9,605 bases of DNA from an uncultured Saprospiraceae bacterium (lineage in GTDB: Bacteria; Bacteroidota; Bacteroidia; Chitinophagales; Saprospiraceae), in NCBI GenBank assembly GCA_938033975.1, contig CALHKJ010000576.1, positions 1 through 9,605 of the forward strand. The letters are read 5' to 3'. Below the pieces are notes generated by a model, which was not told the DNA's origin, searched no databases, and worked only from the letters and a program-made list of their open reading frames with translations. A program made the translations under genes and the position numbers. Positions 1 to 6,464 of the stretch are shown piece by piece. Each line of letters opens with the position of its first letter. Position 1 is the stretch's first letter.

Positions 1-1511
1 CCTAAGTACATCCTTAAAGCCAGCTTGGATAACAACCACAATTCTAAATCAGAAGCTCCGCAAAAAGTATAAGAACTTCCATCTGCTGGATCGAATAAGG
101 CAGTTGGTTGCATTGGGATTGAGCAATCATTTCCATCCATAGTCATTACCCCTACACCAATTGGGTCCAACCAAGGTGCCAATTGCTGAGTATTGGCAGT
201 ACCGTTTTGATCCCAAGAATGAAATATCTTTCCATATTGATCAGGTAATCCGTTATTGCTAGTACCAGAGCAAGCTGCTCCTCCCCCATGTAATTGTCCG
301 ATGATTCTCTTGTTAGTTAAATCAAAAAGAGGTGATCCCGAAGAACCAGGCTCAGTTGTGCCATCATCCCAGTCTGGCACCTCCCAATGGGTATCCGTCG
401 TCCCACTAAAAGCACCAGATACAAGCGCCCCATCTTCAAAACTTATTTTTTTAACATCACCTCTTGGATGATGTATACCTGATGCGCCAATTGAAGCAAC
501 ATCTGTTCTATCCCAACCAGAATAAAAGACATCGTAAAAATCCAAGGGATTATTGGTAAGCTCTAGTAAGCAAAAGTCAGAATCAGCTGCTTTGGCAACT
601 ACGGTAGCACCTTGAACTGTTTCATTGGTTGCTCCATCTGTAGTTGGTATTCCTGGGCAAGCTGGACTTGGACTATCATAGTTGAACATAAAAATATCAT
701 TCAGAACAGAACCTACTGCATCACTTGAAAAACAATGGTTTGCACTCAAGAAATACGAGCGACAATCATCACCTGTGTTGTTAATCAAAGCACCAGTGCA
801 GAATCTTGAATTACCCGAAGTTAAGATTAAGCCGACTGATTTAATTTGATCTTCCCAACCAGATCCAATTGCACAATTAACATCATAATTACACTGACCA
901 GAATCTTGAAATGCTTTAAGCATTTTATTTACTTGATTCCTAATTGATCTATATCCATGAACTACTCCACCTATCTCTATGACTCCTTGGCCAATCTGAT
1001 CTGCTGGTTCAAAATATTCAATAATACATGATTCACCTTTTATGAAGCCTGTTGCAAACTCGCCATTAATTTTTTCATTTTGAGAAGTAAAAGGACCTAT
1101 TACTTCTTTCCTTGACTCACTGTAGACAAACAATCTTCCACCAGTCGGTAGATCAAATCTCCTATAGTTTAAATTTATAGTTTGAGCATCTGCTGCCTTA
1201 ATTTCCAATCTCCAAATTCTACCCCCATTCTCTAATTCTGTCCAAACTCCAGAATTATCTAAATCAAAATTTACATCTTGTAGTATACCGAATCTGAATG
1301 GTTTGTTTTCCCCTTGCTCTAAATTATCTTCCTCGATAATAGCTTCATAATCCAGGACAGGCATTACTTTAATCGGAGCTTTTTTTATTAGTTTTTGATC
1401 AAAAGAAGGTGGTGTTCCTTCCTTAAATACAGCCTGTGCACTGAGATTTGTAGTAAGACATACAAATAAAAAGCACAAAAAAGAGGAAGTGATAATTGAT
1501 GAGTGGTGCAT
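1..1511 (-). CDS. Secreted lysyl endopeptidase-like serine protease (family S1), C-terminus beyond window
   Basis: The frame is open from an ATG at 1511 to the window edge, giving 503 residues and no stop, so the C-terminus is missing. Residues 1-25 form a signal peptide ending LSA before Gln26. Residues about 27-200 look like a propeptide. From Cys207 the sequence closely follows Achromobacter protease I (API): the N-terminal cysteines 207 and 213 keep the six-residue spacing, His259 sits in SANHC, Asp312 in DSDFCLLEL, and Ser391 in EPGSSGSPLF, completing the catalytic triad. His408 (GQLHGG) and Asp424 (PDQYG) match the API residues that shape the lysine-binding pocket. The catalytic domain ends near WLDP, and a further region with another cysteine begins, perhaps an Ig/PKD-like or secretion domain. 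It probably cleaves proteins after lysine outside the cell. No Shine-Dalgarno site is visible. A one-mismatch -7 box (TATTTTCG, 1575-1582 minus) lies upstream but is weak. Confidence 0.9.
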   Translation of the reverse strand, partial: MHHSSIITSSFLCFLFVCLTTNLSAQAVFKEGTPPSFDQKLIKKAPIKVMPVLDYEAIIEEDNLEQGENKPFRFGILQDVNFDLDNSGVWTELENGGRIWRLEIKAADAQTINLNYRRFDLPTGGRLFVYSESRKEVIGPFTSQNEKINGEFATGFIKGESCIIEYFEPADQIGQGVIEIGGVVHGYRSIRNQVNKMLKAFQDSGQCNYDVNCAIGSGWEDQIKSVGLILTSGNSRFCTGALINNTGDDCRSYFLSANHCFSSDAVGSVLNDIFMFNYDSPSPACPGIPTTDGATNETVQGATVVAKAADSDFCLLELTNNPLDFYDVFYSGWDRTDVASIGASGIHHPRGDVKKISFEDGALVSGAFSGTTDTHWEVPDWDDGTTEPGSSGSPLFDLTNKRIIGQLHGGGAACSGTSNNGLPDQYGKIFHSWDQNGTANTQQLAPWLDPIGVGVMTMDGNDCSIPMQPTALFDPADGSSYTFCGASDLELWLLSKLALRMYL

Positions 1512-1650
1512 TTGTTTTTGATTTCTAGTGTTTGTAGTCAGATTGACTTGTCTGTGATTACAATATAGCATTTTCGAAAATACTTAAGAGTATGAAAATT
1601 GAATTGAGAATAGAATTGTAATGCATAAAACATTATTAGCCTTTCAAATT

Positions 1651-1672
1651 AAGAATTCGCAACTGAATTCTT
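1651..1672. promoter_or_regulatory. Inverted repeat AAGAATTC-N6-GAATTCTT in divergent intergenic region
   Basis: Two perfect 8-base arms (1651-1658 and 1665-1672) flank a six-base spacer, about 37 bases before the DoxX ATG and 140 bases before the peptidase start on the other strand. A run of T follows on the plus strand (1671-1675), so the repeat could be an operator for either divergent gene or a weak hairpin. No plus-strand gene ends just upstream that would need a terminator, which makes an operator somewhat more likely. The role is inferred; only the symmetry is seen. Confidence 0.4.
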
Positions 1673-1708
1673 TTTGAAATAGTTAAATTGCTGAAAAATT
1701 ATTGTCAA

Positions 1709-2143
1709 ATGCAATTAAACAGATCTGTAGGCATACTAACGATGAGGCTTATCTTAGCTTTCTTATTTTTTTGGCAAGGCTATGGCAAAGTTTTCAAATT
1801 TGGCATTGATAATGTCTACGAGAATTTCTTTAAGAGTACTTATCAAGACTTACTTCCTGATTTCTTAGTATTAGCCACTGCATACTATACTACCTTTGTT
1901 GAACTCATCGCAGGATTACTTTTGGTCGTTGGCATAAAAAGAGATTGGGCACTCTACCTACTAGCTTCCGTCCTGATCATTGTAACATTCGGTCACGGAT
2001 TGGCAGAACCAATATGGGACGCATCTCATGTTTTAGTGAGGGCAATATTTCTAATTCCTTTATTATTGTTGCCCAAAGATTGGGATCGTTTTTCATTGGA
2101 TTATCTTATAGGCAGAACGAGAGATAATCAATTAGATAATTGA
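1709..2143 (+). CDS. DoxX-family integral membrane protein
   Basis: This 144-residue protein has the DoxX four-helix pattern. The first helix is at about residues 10-23 (MRLILAFLFFWQGYGKVF), the second at 52-75 with an intramembrane glutamate in the family's FVELIAGLLLVVG signature, the third at 82-100, and the fourth at 108-122. The tail is short and charged. DoxX/DoxD-type proteins are inner-membrane proteins linked to quinone or thiol redox chemistry in some organisms, but this subgroup has no settled reaction. The ATG at 1709 is preferred because the hydrophobic core starts soon after it. An in-frame TTG at 1688 would add seven residues. A small membrane protein begins 27 bases downstream on the same strand, so the two may be cotranscribed. 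No Shine-Dalgarno site is visible. Confidence 0.82.
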   Translation: MQLNRSVGILTMRLILAFLFFWQGYGKVFKFGIDNVYENFFKSTYQDLLPDFLVLATAYYTTFVELIAGLLLVVGIKRDWALYLLASVLIIVTFGHGLAEPIWDASHVLVRAIFLIPLLLLPKDWDRFSLDYLIGRTRDNQLDN

Positions 2144-2170
2144 TCAAAAGTCTAAATAAAAAAATAATTG

Positions 2171-2458
2171 ATGTCAACTATAAGAACCATCATAGAGATT
2201 TTGAATTTGCTGATTTTTCTTGCTATACTATTTGTGCTTTTTACCATTAATTTTGGAGGTTGGCTTATTGGCACTTCTTTATCAGGTATTTTCTTTTTAT
2301 TACTCTTAGCAATTATCATAATCGTAGGAGTAATAACAATTGTCCAAAAGGAAAGAACAAAAAAAAGATCATTGTTGGGTAGAATTTTATCCTTCCTACC
2401 TATCATCAATTTAGTTGTCATAGTTATATTTTTTATAGTTTTCATTTTTAATAGATAA
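2171..2458 (+). CDS. Small membrane protein of unknown function
   Basis: The 95-residue product is almost entirely hydrophobic, with membrane segments near residues 8-26, 32-57 and 72-93. A basic loop, KERTKKR, lies at about 60-66, and the tail is FIFNR. No family is recognised. It starts 27 bases after the DoxX-family gene on the same strand, and no terminator is seen between them, so it is probably in the same transcript and may work at the same membrane. The ATG at 2171 is chosen; a TTG just before it (2168) would add one residue. A 108-codon frame also exists on the opposite strand here, but its product is a poor protein candidate, while the plus-strand product has clean helices and a plausible operon position. 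The gene call is moderately sure; the function is unknown. Confidence 0.6.
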   Translation: MSTIRTIIEILNLLIFLAILFVLFTINFGGWLIGTSLSGIFFLLLLAIIIIVGVITIVQKERTKKRSLLGRILSFLPIINLVVIVIFFIVFIFNR

Positions 2459-2552
2459 GTAAAACAGAAGATGGACAAGCATGCAAGTATTCTAAAACAA
2501 AAATATTAAGTACATAAAAAACACAATGCATCTTACTTTTATATTCTTATTT

Positions 2553-2560
2553 TATATTTG
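2553..2560 (+). promoter_or_regulatory. Bacteroidota -7 promoter box (TATATTTG) for the AraC-family gene
   Basis: TATATTTG matches the Bacteroidota -7 consensus TAnnTTTG at every defined base. It lies 8 bases before the TTG start at 2569 and 68 before the first in-frame ATG at 2629. No good -33 TTG/TTTG is found 17-23 bases upstream, so the match rests on the -7 box alone. Confidence 0.45.
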
Positions 2561-2568
2561 TAACTGTC

Positions 2569-3444
2569 TTGAAGGAAATAAAACATATAGCATTTCAAAA
2601 CTTGCAGAATCCCAATGCTCGGTTTGACATGGTTAAGCTAGAGGAGCTCTACAAACGGGTCGATTTAGATCATTCTATAGAAAATCATCACAGGATCCAA
2701 TTTTACATCCTTCTATTTATTGAAAATGGAAATGGAGTTCATTCGGTAGATTTTAAAGACTACAAATGTAAGAAAGGCACCATGCTTACGATTAGGAAGG
2801 ATCAAGTGCAAAAATTTTTCATCAAACCAAAAGTTAGTGGCAGCCTTCTTCTATTTACTGATGATTTTTTGGTCAGTTATTTAGAAGAGACAGAAGTTCA
2901 AAAAACTATATTACTTTTTAATGAGTTATTGGTTAAGCCAAAAATACAATTAAAAAAACATGAGTTGAACATAGTATTTGATTGTATAAAACGAATTGAA
3001 CATGAGTACTTTTCCACCAATGACGAGCACTCTATGAGTATCATTCGGAGCGAGCTACATATACTGATCAACCATCTTTATAGAATTAAAAGCAATACCC
3101 AAGAGATCAATCTAAACAAACGCTATCTAAAGGAATTTATCAGTCTTCAAAATTTGGTTGAAAAAGAAGCTAAGAATACAACCAAGGTAAAGGATTATGC
3201 TTTGATGATGGGACTGAGCACAAAGACATTGAATACCATTACCAAAAGTATCTTAGATAAATCTGCAAAGGAGTTTGTAGATGAAATTTGCACCAAGCAA
3301 ATTAAACGTCTTCTTATAAACAGTAAGCTATCAATCAAGGAAATAGCTTATCAATCTGGCTTTGAAGAAACAAGCAATTTTTACAAATATTTTAAAAGAC
3401 AAGCCAGCACCACTCCCGAACAATTCAGAGAGCAATTTCTCTAA
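2569..3444 (+). CDS. AraC-family transcriptional regulator
   Basis: The 291-residue protein has an N-terminal ligand-sensing half (about 1-170) and a C-terminal AraC DNA-binding domain. The first helix-turn-helix is at about 207-227 (VKDYALMMGLSTKTLNTITK). The second is at 244-267 (LSIKEIAYQSGFEETSNFYK), followed by the family ending FKR-x5-TPEQFR. The start is uncertain. TTG at 2569 is chosen because the residues before the first ATG (2629, Met21) include IAFQNLQNP, which resembles the conserved beginning of Bacteroidota relatives. A perfect -7 box only 8 bases upstream would make this transcript nearly leaderless. The next two genes downstream carry matching promoter motifs, which makes this protein their likely regulator. 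Its inducing ligand cannot be read from the sequence. Confidence 0.88.
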   Translation: MKEIKHIAFQNLQNPNARFDMVKLEELYKRVDLDHSIENHHRIQFYILLFIENGNGVHSVDFKDYKCKKGTMLTIRKDQVQKFFIKPKVSGSLLLFTDDFLVSYLEETEVQKTILLFNELLVKPKIQLKKHELNIVFDCIKRIEHEYFSTNDEHSMSIIRSELHILINHLYRIKSNTQEINLNKRYLKEFISLQNLVEKEAKNTTKVKDYALMMGLSTKTLNTITKSILDKSAKEFVDEICTKQIKRLLINSKLSIKEIAYQSGFEETSNFYKYFKRQASTTPEQFREQFL

Positions 3445-3446
3445 CT

Positions 3447-3516
3447 TTCCCATTTTTACAGTTCTTATTCTTTTTTGGATAATTAACATCAGTGGCAACT
3501 AGCGCATCTTTGTTGT
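3447..3516 (+). promoter_or_regulatory. Two-part promoter of the SnoaL-like lipoprotein gene, shared with the methyltransferase gene
   Basis: The upstream element CATTTTTACAGT (3451-3462, within TTCCCATTTTTACAGT from 3447) and CTTTGTTGT (3508-3516) are separated by 45 bases. The second element completes CATCTTTG (3505-3512), one mismatch from the -7 consensus TAnnTTTG. Transcription would start near 3517-3520, leaving a leader of about 20 bases and placing the upstream element near -60, a usual activator position. The same pair with the same 45-base spacing occurs before the gene at 4546. Binding by the adjacent AraC-family protein is inferred. Confidence 0.55.
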
Positions 3517-3534
3517 ATTAATTTTTTCAACAAA
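3509..3534 (+). promoter_or_regulatory. Inverted repeat TTTGTTG-N12-CAACAAA just before the lipoprotein start
   Basis: Perfect seven-base arms (3509-3515 and 3528-3534) flank a 12-base AT-only spacer and end six bases before the ATG at 3541. The left arm overlaps the putative -7 box, so a bound protein could block transcription. The right arm would be in the leader. The arm pair is missing before the methyltransferase gene, which has only the left-arm sequence. It is AT-rich and short, so chance is possible. Confidence 0.3.
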
Positions 3535-3540
3535 AACGAT

Positions 3541-4413
3541 ATGCGAATAATTACATTTTGCATGCTTGTATTGCTTGCTAGCTTAACAAGTTGCGCTACA
3601 AAAAACAACAATTCAACCACTACCAAAAAAGAAACTAAAATGGAAATTTCAAACAAAGACAAAGCCGTAGCTTTATTAAACAGTCTAAGCACGGGAGATC
3701 AAACACCTATCAGCTATATCAATCCAAATAAATACATCCAACACAATCTGGATGTAGGAGATGGTCTTGAAGGATTTGGTGCAGTAATGCAAAATGCGCC
3801 TGAAGGTGGATTTAAGGCAGAAGTCATTAGGGCTTTTCAAGATGGAGATTATGTTTTCACTCACACCAATTATGATTTCTTCGGACCTAAGGTCGGATTT
3901 GATGTATTCAAATTTGAAGATGGAAAGATAGTTGAGCATTGGGACAACCTAGCGGAAATAACGCCTCCTAATCCAAGTGGAAGAACGCAGCTGGATGGAG
4001 TAACTGAAGTTACAGATTTAGATAAAACAGCAAGCAATAAAAAGATAGTAGAGACCTTTATTGATGAAGTTTTACTGAATGGCAAAATGGATAACCTTAC
4101 TACTCTTGTTAATCCAAGGAATTACATCCAACACAATTCTTCTGTTGCTGATGGACTTGATGGTCTAGGAGCTGCTTTGGAATTCTTTGCGAAAAATGAC
4201 ATGGTAATGATCTACGACAAAACTCATAAAGTATTGGCTCAGGGAAATTTTGTCTTAGCTATGAGTGAAGGTAAATTTGGAAAAGCACCAGGTAATCATG
4301 TAGCATACTACGATCTTTTCAGATTAGAAAATAATCAAATCGTTGAGCATTGGGATGTGATCCAAGCAATTCCTACAAAATCAGAATGGAAAAATTCTAA
4401 CGGCAAATTTTAA
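3541..4413 (+). CDS. Lipoprotein with two tandem SnoaL-like (NTF2-fold) domains
   Basis: The 290-residue protein begins with a lipoprotein signal peptide whose lipobox is LTSC, so Cys18 is the likely lipidated residue and the protein is probably membrane-anchored outside the cytoplasm. A Thr/Lys/Asn-rich linker (19-34) leads to two copies of a SnoaL-like domain, about 40-143 and 165-278. Both copies carry YIQHN (65-69, 195-199), a DGL-x-G-x-GA stretch (74-81, 204-211) and IVEHWD (130-135, 267-272). These motifs fit the group described as predicted SnoaL-like aldol-condensation enzymes, part of the NTF2-like superfamily. The actual reaction is unknown. Both copies keep the His, Glu and Asp positions, so both may be active. 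The gene has its own putative promoter (3447-3516), shared in design with the downstream methyltransferase gene, and lies after an AraC-family regulator. Confidence 0.85.
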   Translation: MRIITFCMLVLLASLTSCATKNNNSTTTKKETKMEISNKDKAVALLNSLSTGDQTPISYINPNKYIQHNLDVGDGLEGFGAVMQNAPEGGFKAEVIRAFQDGDYVFTHTNYDFFGPKVGFDVFKFEDGKIVEHWDNLAEITPPNPSGRTQLDGVTEVTDLDKTASNKKIVETFIDEVLLNGKMDNLTTLVNPRNYIQHNSSVADGLDGLGAALEFFAKNDMVMIYDKTHKVLAQGNFVLAMSEGKFGKAPGNHVAYYDLFRLENNQIVEHWDVIQAIPTKSEWKNSNGKF

Positions 4414-4448
4414 TCTAAGAATGCTTACGATTCCGACAACTAAAAGTA

Positions 4449-4518
4449 TTCTCATTTTTACAGTATTATGTTTGATTTTGACCTTTCGGATGGAAAGTAT
4501 AACACTGAACTTTGTTGT
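4449..4518 (+). promoter_or_regulatory. Two-part promoter of the O-methyltransferase gene, shared with the SnoaL-like gene
   Basis: CATTTTTACAGT (4453-4464, within TTCTCATTTTTACAGT from 4449) and CTTTGTTGT (4510-4518) are again 45 bases apart. The -7 box is GAACTTTG (4507-4514), one mismatch from TAnnTTTG, with TTTC (4484-4487) 19 bases upstream as a poor -33 element. The predicted transcript starts near 4519-4522 with a leader of about 25 bases. The imperfect core boxes plus a fixed upstream motif suggest activator dependence. Confidence 0.55.
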
Positions 4519-4545
4519 GAAAACATTTATTAATTAAAATTTAAT

Positions 4546-5169
4546 ATGGATAACATAAAAGTTGAAAAGGTACTAAGACATTTGCATGATGATGCAAAAA
4601 AGGATTATTTACGAATCGGAAAAGGAATGATAAAATCTATTATCAGACCAATTCAACCAGCAGATTTTGAAAAGGTATATCTACCTATCACTGAAGAGCA
4701 AGGAAAGGAATTACACAAACTAGTGATTGAAAATCAGTCTAAAAATGTTGTGGAGTTCGGAACTTCATTTGGTATTTCTACTATTTATTTGGCAGATGCG
4801 GTGAGGCAAACAGGAGGAAAGGTGATTACAACAGAGTTGATAGAAAGTAAGGCAAAGAAGGCCTTACAAAATATTACTGATGCAGGATTAAATCAGTATG
4901 TTGATGTAAGAGTTGGAGATGCGATGAAAACGCTCAGAGAAAATTTAGAGCCAATTGATTTTCTATTTCTGGACGGATGGAAGGACTTGTATTTGCCACT
5001 TTTCAAAATGCTTGAAAATAAATTTCATGCTGGCACAATGATCTATGCTGATAATATGGATATGGCCGCAACAAGATTGTATGGAAATTATGTATTAAAC
5101 AATAAACAAAAGTACAGCTCTCAATTTGTGGACGGCGGCAAAGCATTGCTAACAGCTTGCGCTGCTTAA
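4546..5169 (+). CDS. Class I SAM-dependent O-methyltransferase, COMT-like
   Basis: The 207-residue product has the layout of the catechol/caffeoyl-CoA-type O-methyltransferases. The SAM-binding glycine loop is VVEFGTSFGIST (68-79), the acidic ribose contact is Glu97 in TTELIE, and VGDA (123-126) lies near the adenine site. The metal-binding residues expected in this family are Asp143 (FLDGWKD), Asp169 and Asn170 (YADN). It probably transfers methyl from S-adenosylmethionine to a hydroxyl group on a small molecule in the cytoplasm, using a divalent metal. The substrate is not identifiable. Length is normal for the family. The gene has its own promoter region matching that of the SnoaL-like gene upstream, and a strong terminator follows its stop. 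Confidence 0.88.
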   Translation: MDNIKVEKVLRHLHDDAKKDYLRIGKGMIKSIIRPIQPADFEKVYLPITEEQGKELHKLVIENQSKNVVEFGTSFGISTIYLADAVRQTGGKVITTELIESKAKKALQNITDAGLNQYVDVRVGDAMKTLRENLEPIDFLFLDGWKDLYLPLFKMLENKFHAGTMIYADNMDMAATRLYGNYVLNNKQKYSSQFVDGGKALLTACAA

Positions 5170-5205
5170 TGACTATTTTAGTTAAGTTGGGTAATTGAAC
5201 TATAG

Positions 5206-5246
5206 AAAGGGTAAAATTCATTTATTGAGTTTTACCCTTTTCTTTT
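5206..5246 (+). terminator. Rho-independent terminator after the O-methyltransferase gene
   Basis: AAAGGGTAAAA (5206-5216) pairs perfectly with TTTTACCCTTT (5230-5240). The stem continues inward with one G-T wobble and three more pairs, making a 15-pair stem around a five-base loop (5221-5225). A T-rich tract (5238-5246) follows. It starts 37 bases after the methyltransferase stop and isolates the DinB-fold gene downstream. Confidence 0.85.
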
Positions 5247-5335
5247 ATTAGCATCTGTCTATGGTCTGTGACAATCAAGCAAACAAAAATTATAAACTAT
5301 ATTTATAGGATATGAAATAAAAAATTGAGAAAGAC

Positions 5336-5779
5336 ATGATTAAGACAACAGATAAGCTAGAAAATTTGCTCAAAACAGGATTGGATTATTTTGGCTCTAC
5401 TCCTGAAGTTGAACTCGCCTCTAAACCTTCAGCAGACAAATGGTCAAAGAAAGAAATCTTAGGACATTTAATAGATTCAGCCATCAACAACTTGCAAAGA
5501 TTTACCGAAATACAATTTCAAGAAAAGCCTTACAAGATTAGAAAATATAATCAAGACGAACTGGTCAAAGCCAATGATTATCAAAATTCAGATACTCAAG
5601 AAGTTGTTGGTTTCTGGATTGCTATTAATCAACGAATCAATAGCTTAATCAAAAAACAAACAGAAATTAGTTTGAAGTATGAAATTGAAATAGATGTTGA
5701 CACAACTCTAGACTTAAGATACTTGAATACGGCTTATGTTGATCATATGGAACATCATTTAAAGCAAATTATTTCCTAA
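5336..5779 (+). CDS. DinB-fold protein (DinB/YfiT-like putative metal-dependent hydrolase or thiol transferase)
   Basis: The 147-residue protein has the DinB four-helix-bundle pattern. A KPSADKWSKKEILGHLIDSA segment (30-49) carries the first metal-binding histidine, His44. The C-terminal HxxxH pair, His137 and His141, lies in DHMEHHLKQI and supplies the other two ligands expected for this superfamily. Known relatives bind a divalent metal, and some are thiol-dependent transferases for detoxification, but most bacterial copies have no assigned substrate. The protein has no signal peptide and is probably cytoplasmic. The ATG at 5336 is clear, and upstream TATATTTA (5298-5305) is one mismatch from the -7 consensus. 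It is separated from the methyltransferase gene by a terminator and converges with the next gene, 61 bases away. Confidence 0.83.
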   Translation: MIKTTDKLENLLKTGLDYFGSTPEVELASKPSADKWSKKEILGHLIDSAINNLQRFTEIQFQEKPYKIRKYNQDELVKANDYQNSDTQEVVGFWIAINQRINSLIKKQTEISLKYEIEIDVDTTLDLRYLNTAYVDHMEHHLKQIIS

Positions 5780-5840
5780 ATTACAACCTTATAAAAACTC
5801 GTAGCTTTCATGTTATTTAAGATGCATGACTATTTTTCCG

Positions 5841-6398
5841 CTATAAAGAGGCAGAAAGCCTACCTCGATCCCCTAACAACAATTCTTGATATTGATGGAC
5901 ACAAAGAGCCACCAATAAATTATTGGGATTTTCCGCTTCTTGGGAATTGTAATGTAGTTTTTTATCATTTTCAAATGTGAGTTCTGAAATCAAATCTCCA
6001 TTTGCATCTAAACATTTCAATACATTAAAATTAGCTAGTCTTACTCTTGGTTTAATTGTGTAAGTAATATTTTCTTGCACAAGATGTATTGTTGCATCAT
6101 GGCTATCCATATCGGCCACATGTACACCATCTTTATTGTATACTGATTGTTTTCGAAATTTTTCAATGGCGATAAAATAGGTCTCACCATCTACCTTAAT
6201 GGGCTTCACCTTTTTCTTTTGCGTCAAATGTTTGTAAAATTTAGGAGCTATTGACACTATAACATTCCCCTCTTCATTAAAAATATCAATGCGTTCATAT
6301 ATGGCCGCATTCTTTAAAAATGAGTTTGAGGTAAAAGATTGAGCTGATGTGAAGAAACTAAGTTGGAAGAAAGCTAAAACTAATAATGATTGTTTCAT
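5841..6398 (-). CDS. Secreted protein of unknown function with three beta-hairpin-like repeats
   Basis: The 185-residue product starts with a signal peptide (1-19, ending TSA before Gln20), so it is exported. No known family is recognised. A short pattern occurs three times: FNEEGNVIVS (40-49), YNKDGVHVAD (87-96) and LDANGDLISE (130-139), with an aromatic or leucine, Asn/Asp, two residues, Gly, then a hydrophobic strand. Each looks like a tight beta turn, so a small all-beta fold is likely. A basic patch, KKKVKPIK, lies at about 61-68. The gene is alone on the minus strand between a convergent DinB-fold gene and a divergent membrane-protein gene 66 bases away. No Shine-Dalgarno site or clear promoter was found. 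The gene call is good; the role is unknown. Confidence 0.72.
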   Translation of the reverse strand: MKQSLLVLAFFQLSFFTSAQSFTSNSFLKNAAIYERIDIFNEEGNVIVSIAPKFYKHLTQKKKVKPIKVDGETYFIAIEKFRKQSVYNKDGVHVADMDSHDATIHLVQENITYTIKPRVRLANFNVLKCLDANGDLISELTFENDKKLHYNSQEAENPNNLLVALCVHQYQELLLGDRGRLSASL

Positions 6399-6464
6399 AG
6401 TTCAATATTTTATATATTAATCAACTTAGGTGGAAAATAGTTTCAAATTAGCCCGACAAAACAT

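Noticed and set aside
1..60. Possible frameshift at the left end of the protease, where the sequence stops resembling API
   Set aside because: The frame stays open and the change coincides with the expected end of the catalytic domain, so an added C-terminal domain explains it better.
256..471. 71-codon plus-strand frame
   Set aside because: It lies antisense to the conserved catalytic domain of the lysyl endopeptidase, including the catalytic serine motif.
2152..2478. 108-codon frame on the minus strand opposite the small membrane protein
   Set aside because: It overlaps a plus-strand frame with three clear helices and an operon-like position; its own product is Lys/Ile-rich with no recognisable domain. 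Some doubt remains because both are AT-rich.
5780..5840. Terminator between the convergent DinB-fold gene and the secreted-protein gene
   Set aside because: No stem with a T tract could be drawn in these 61 bases.
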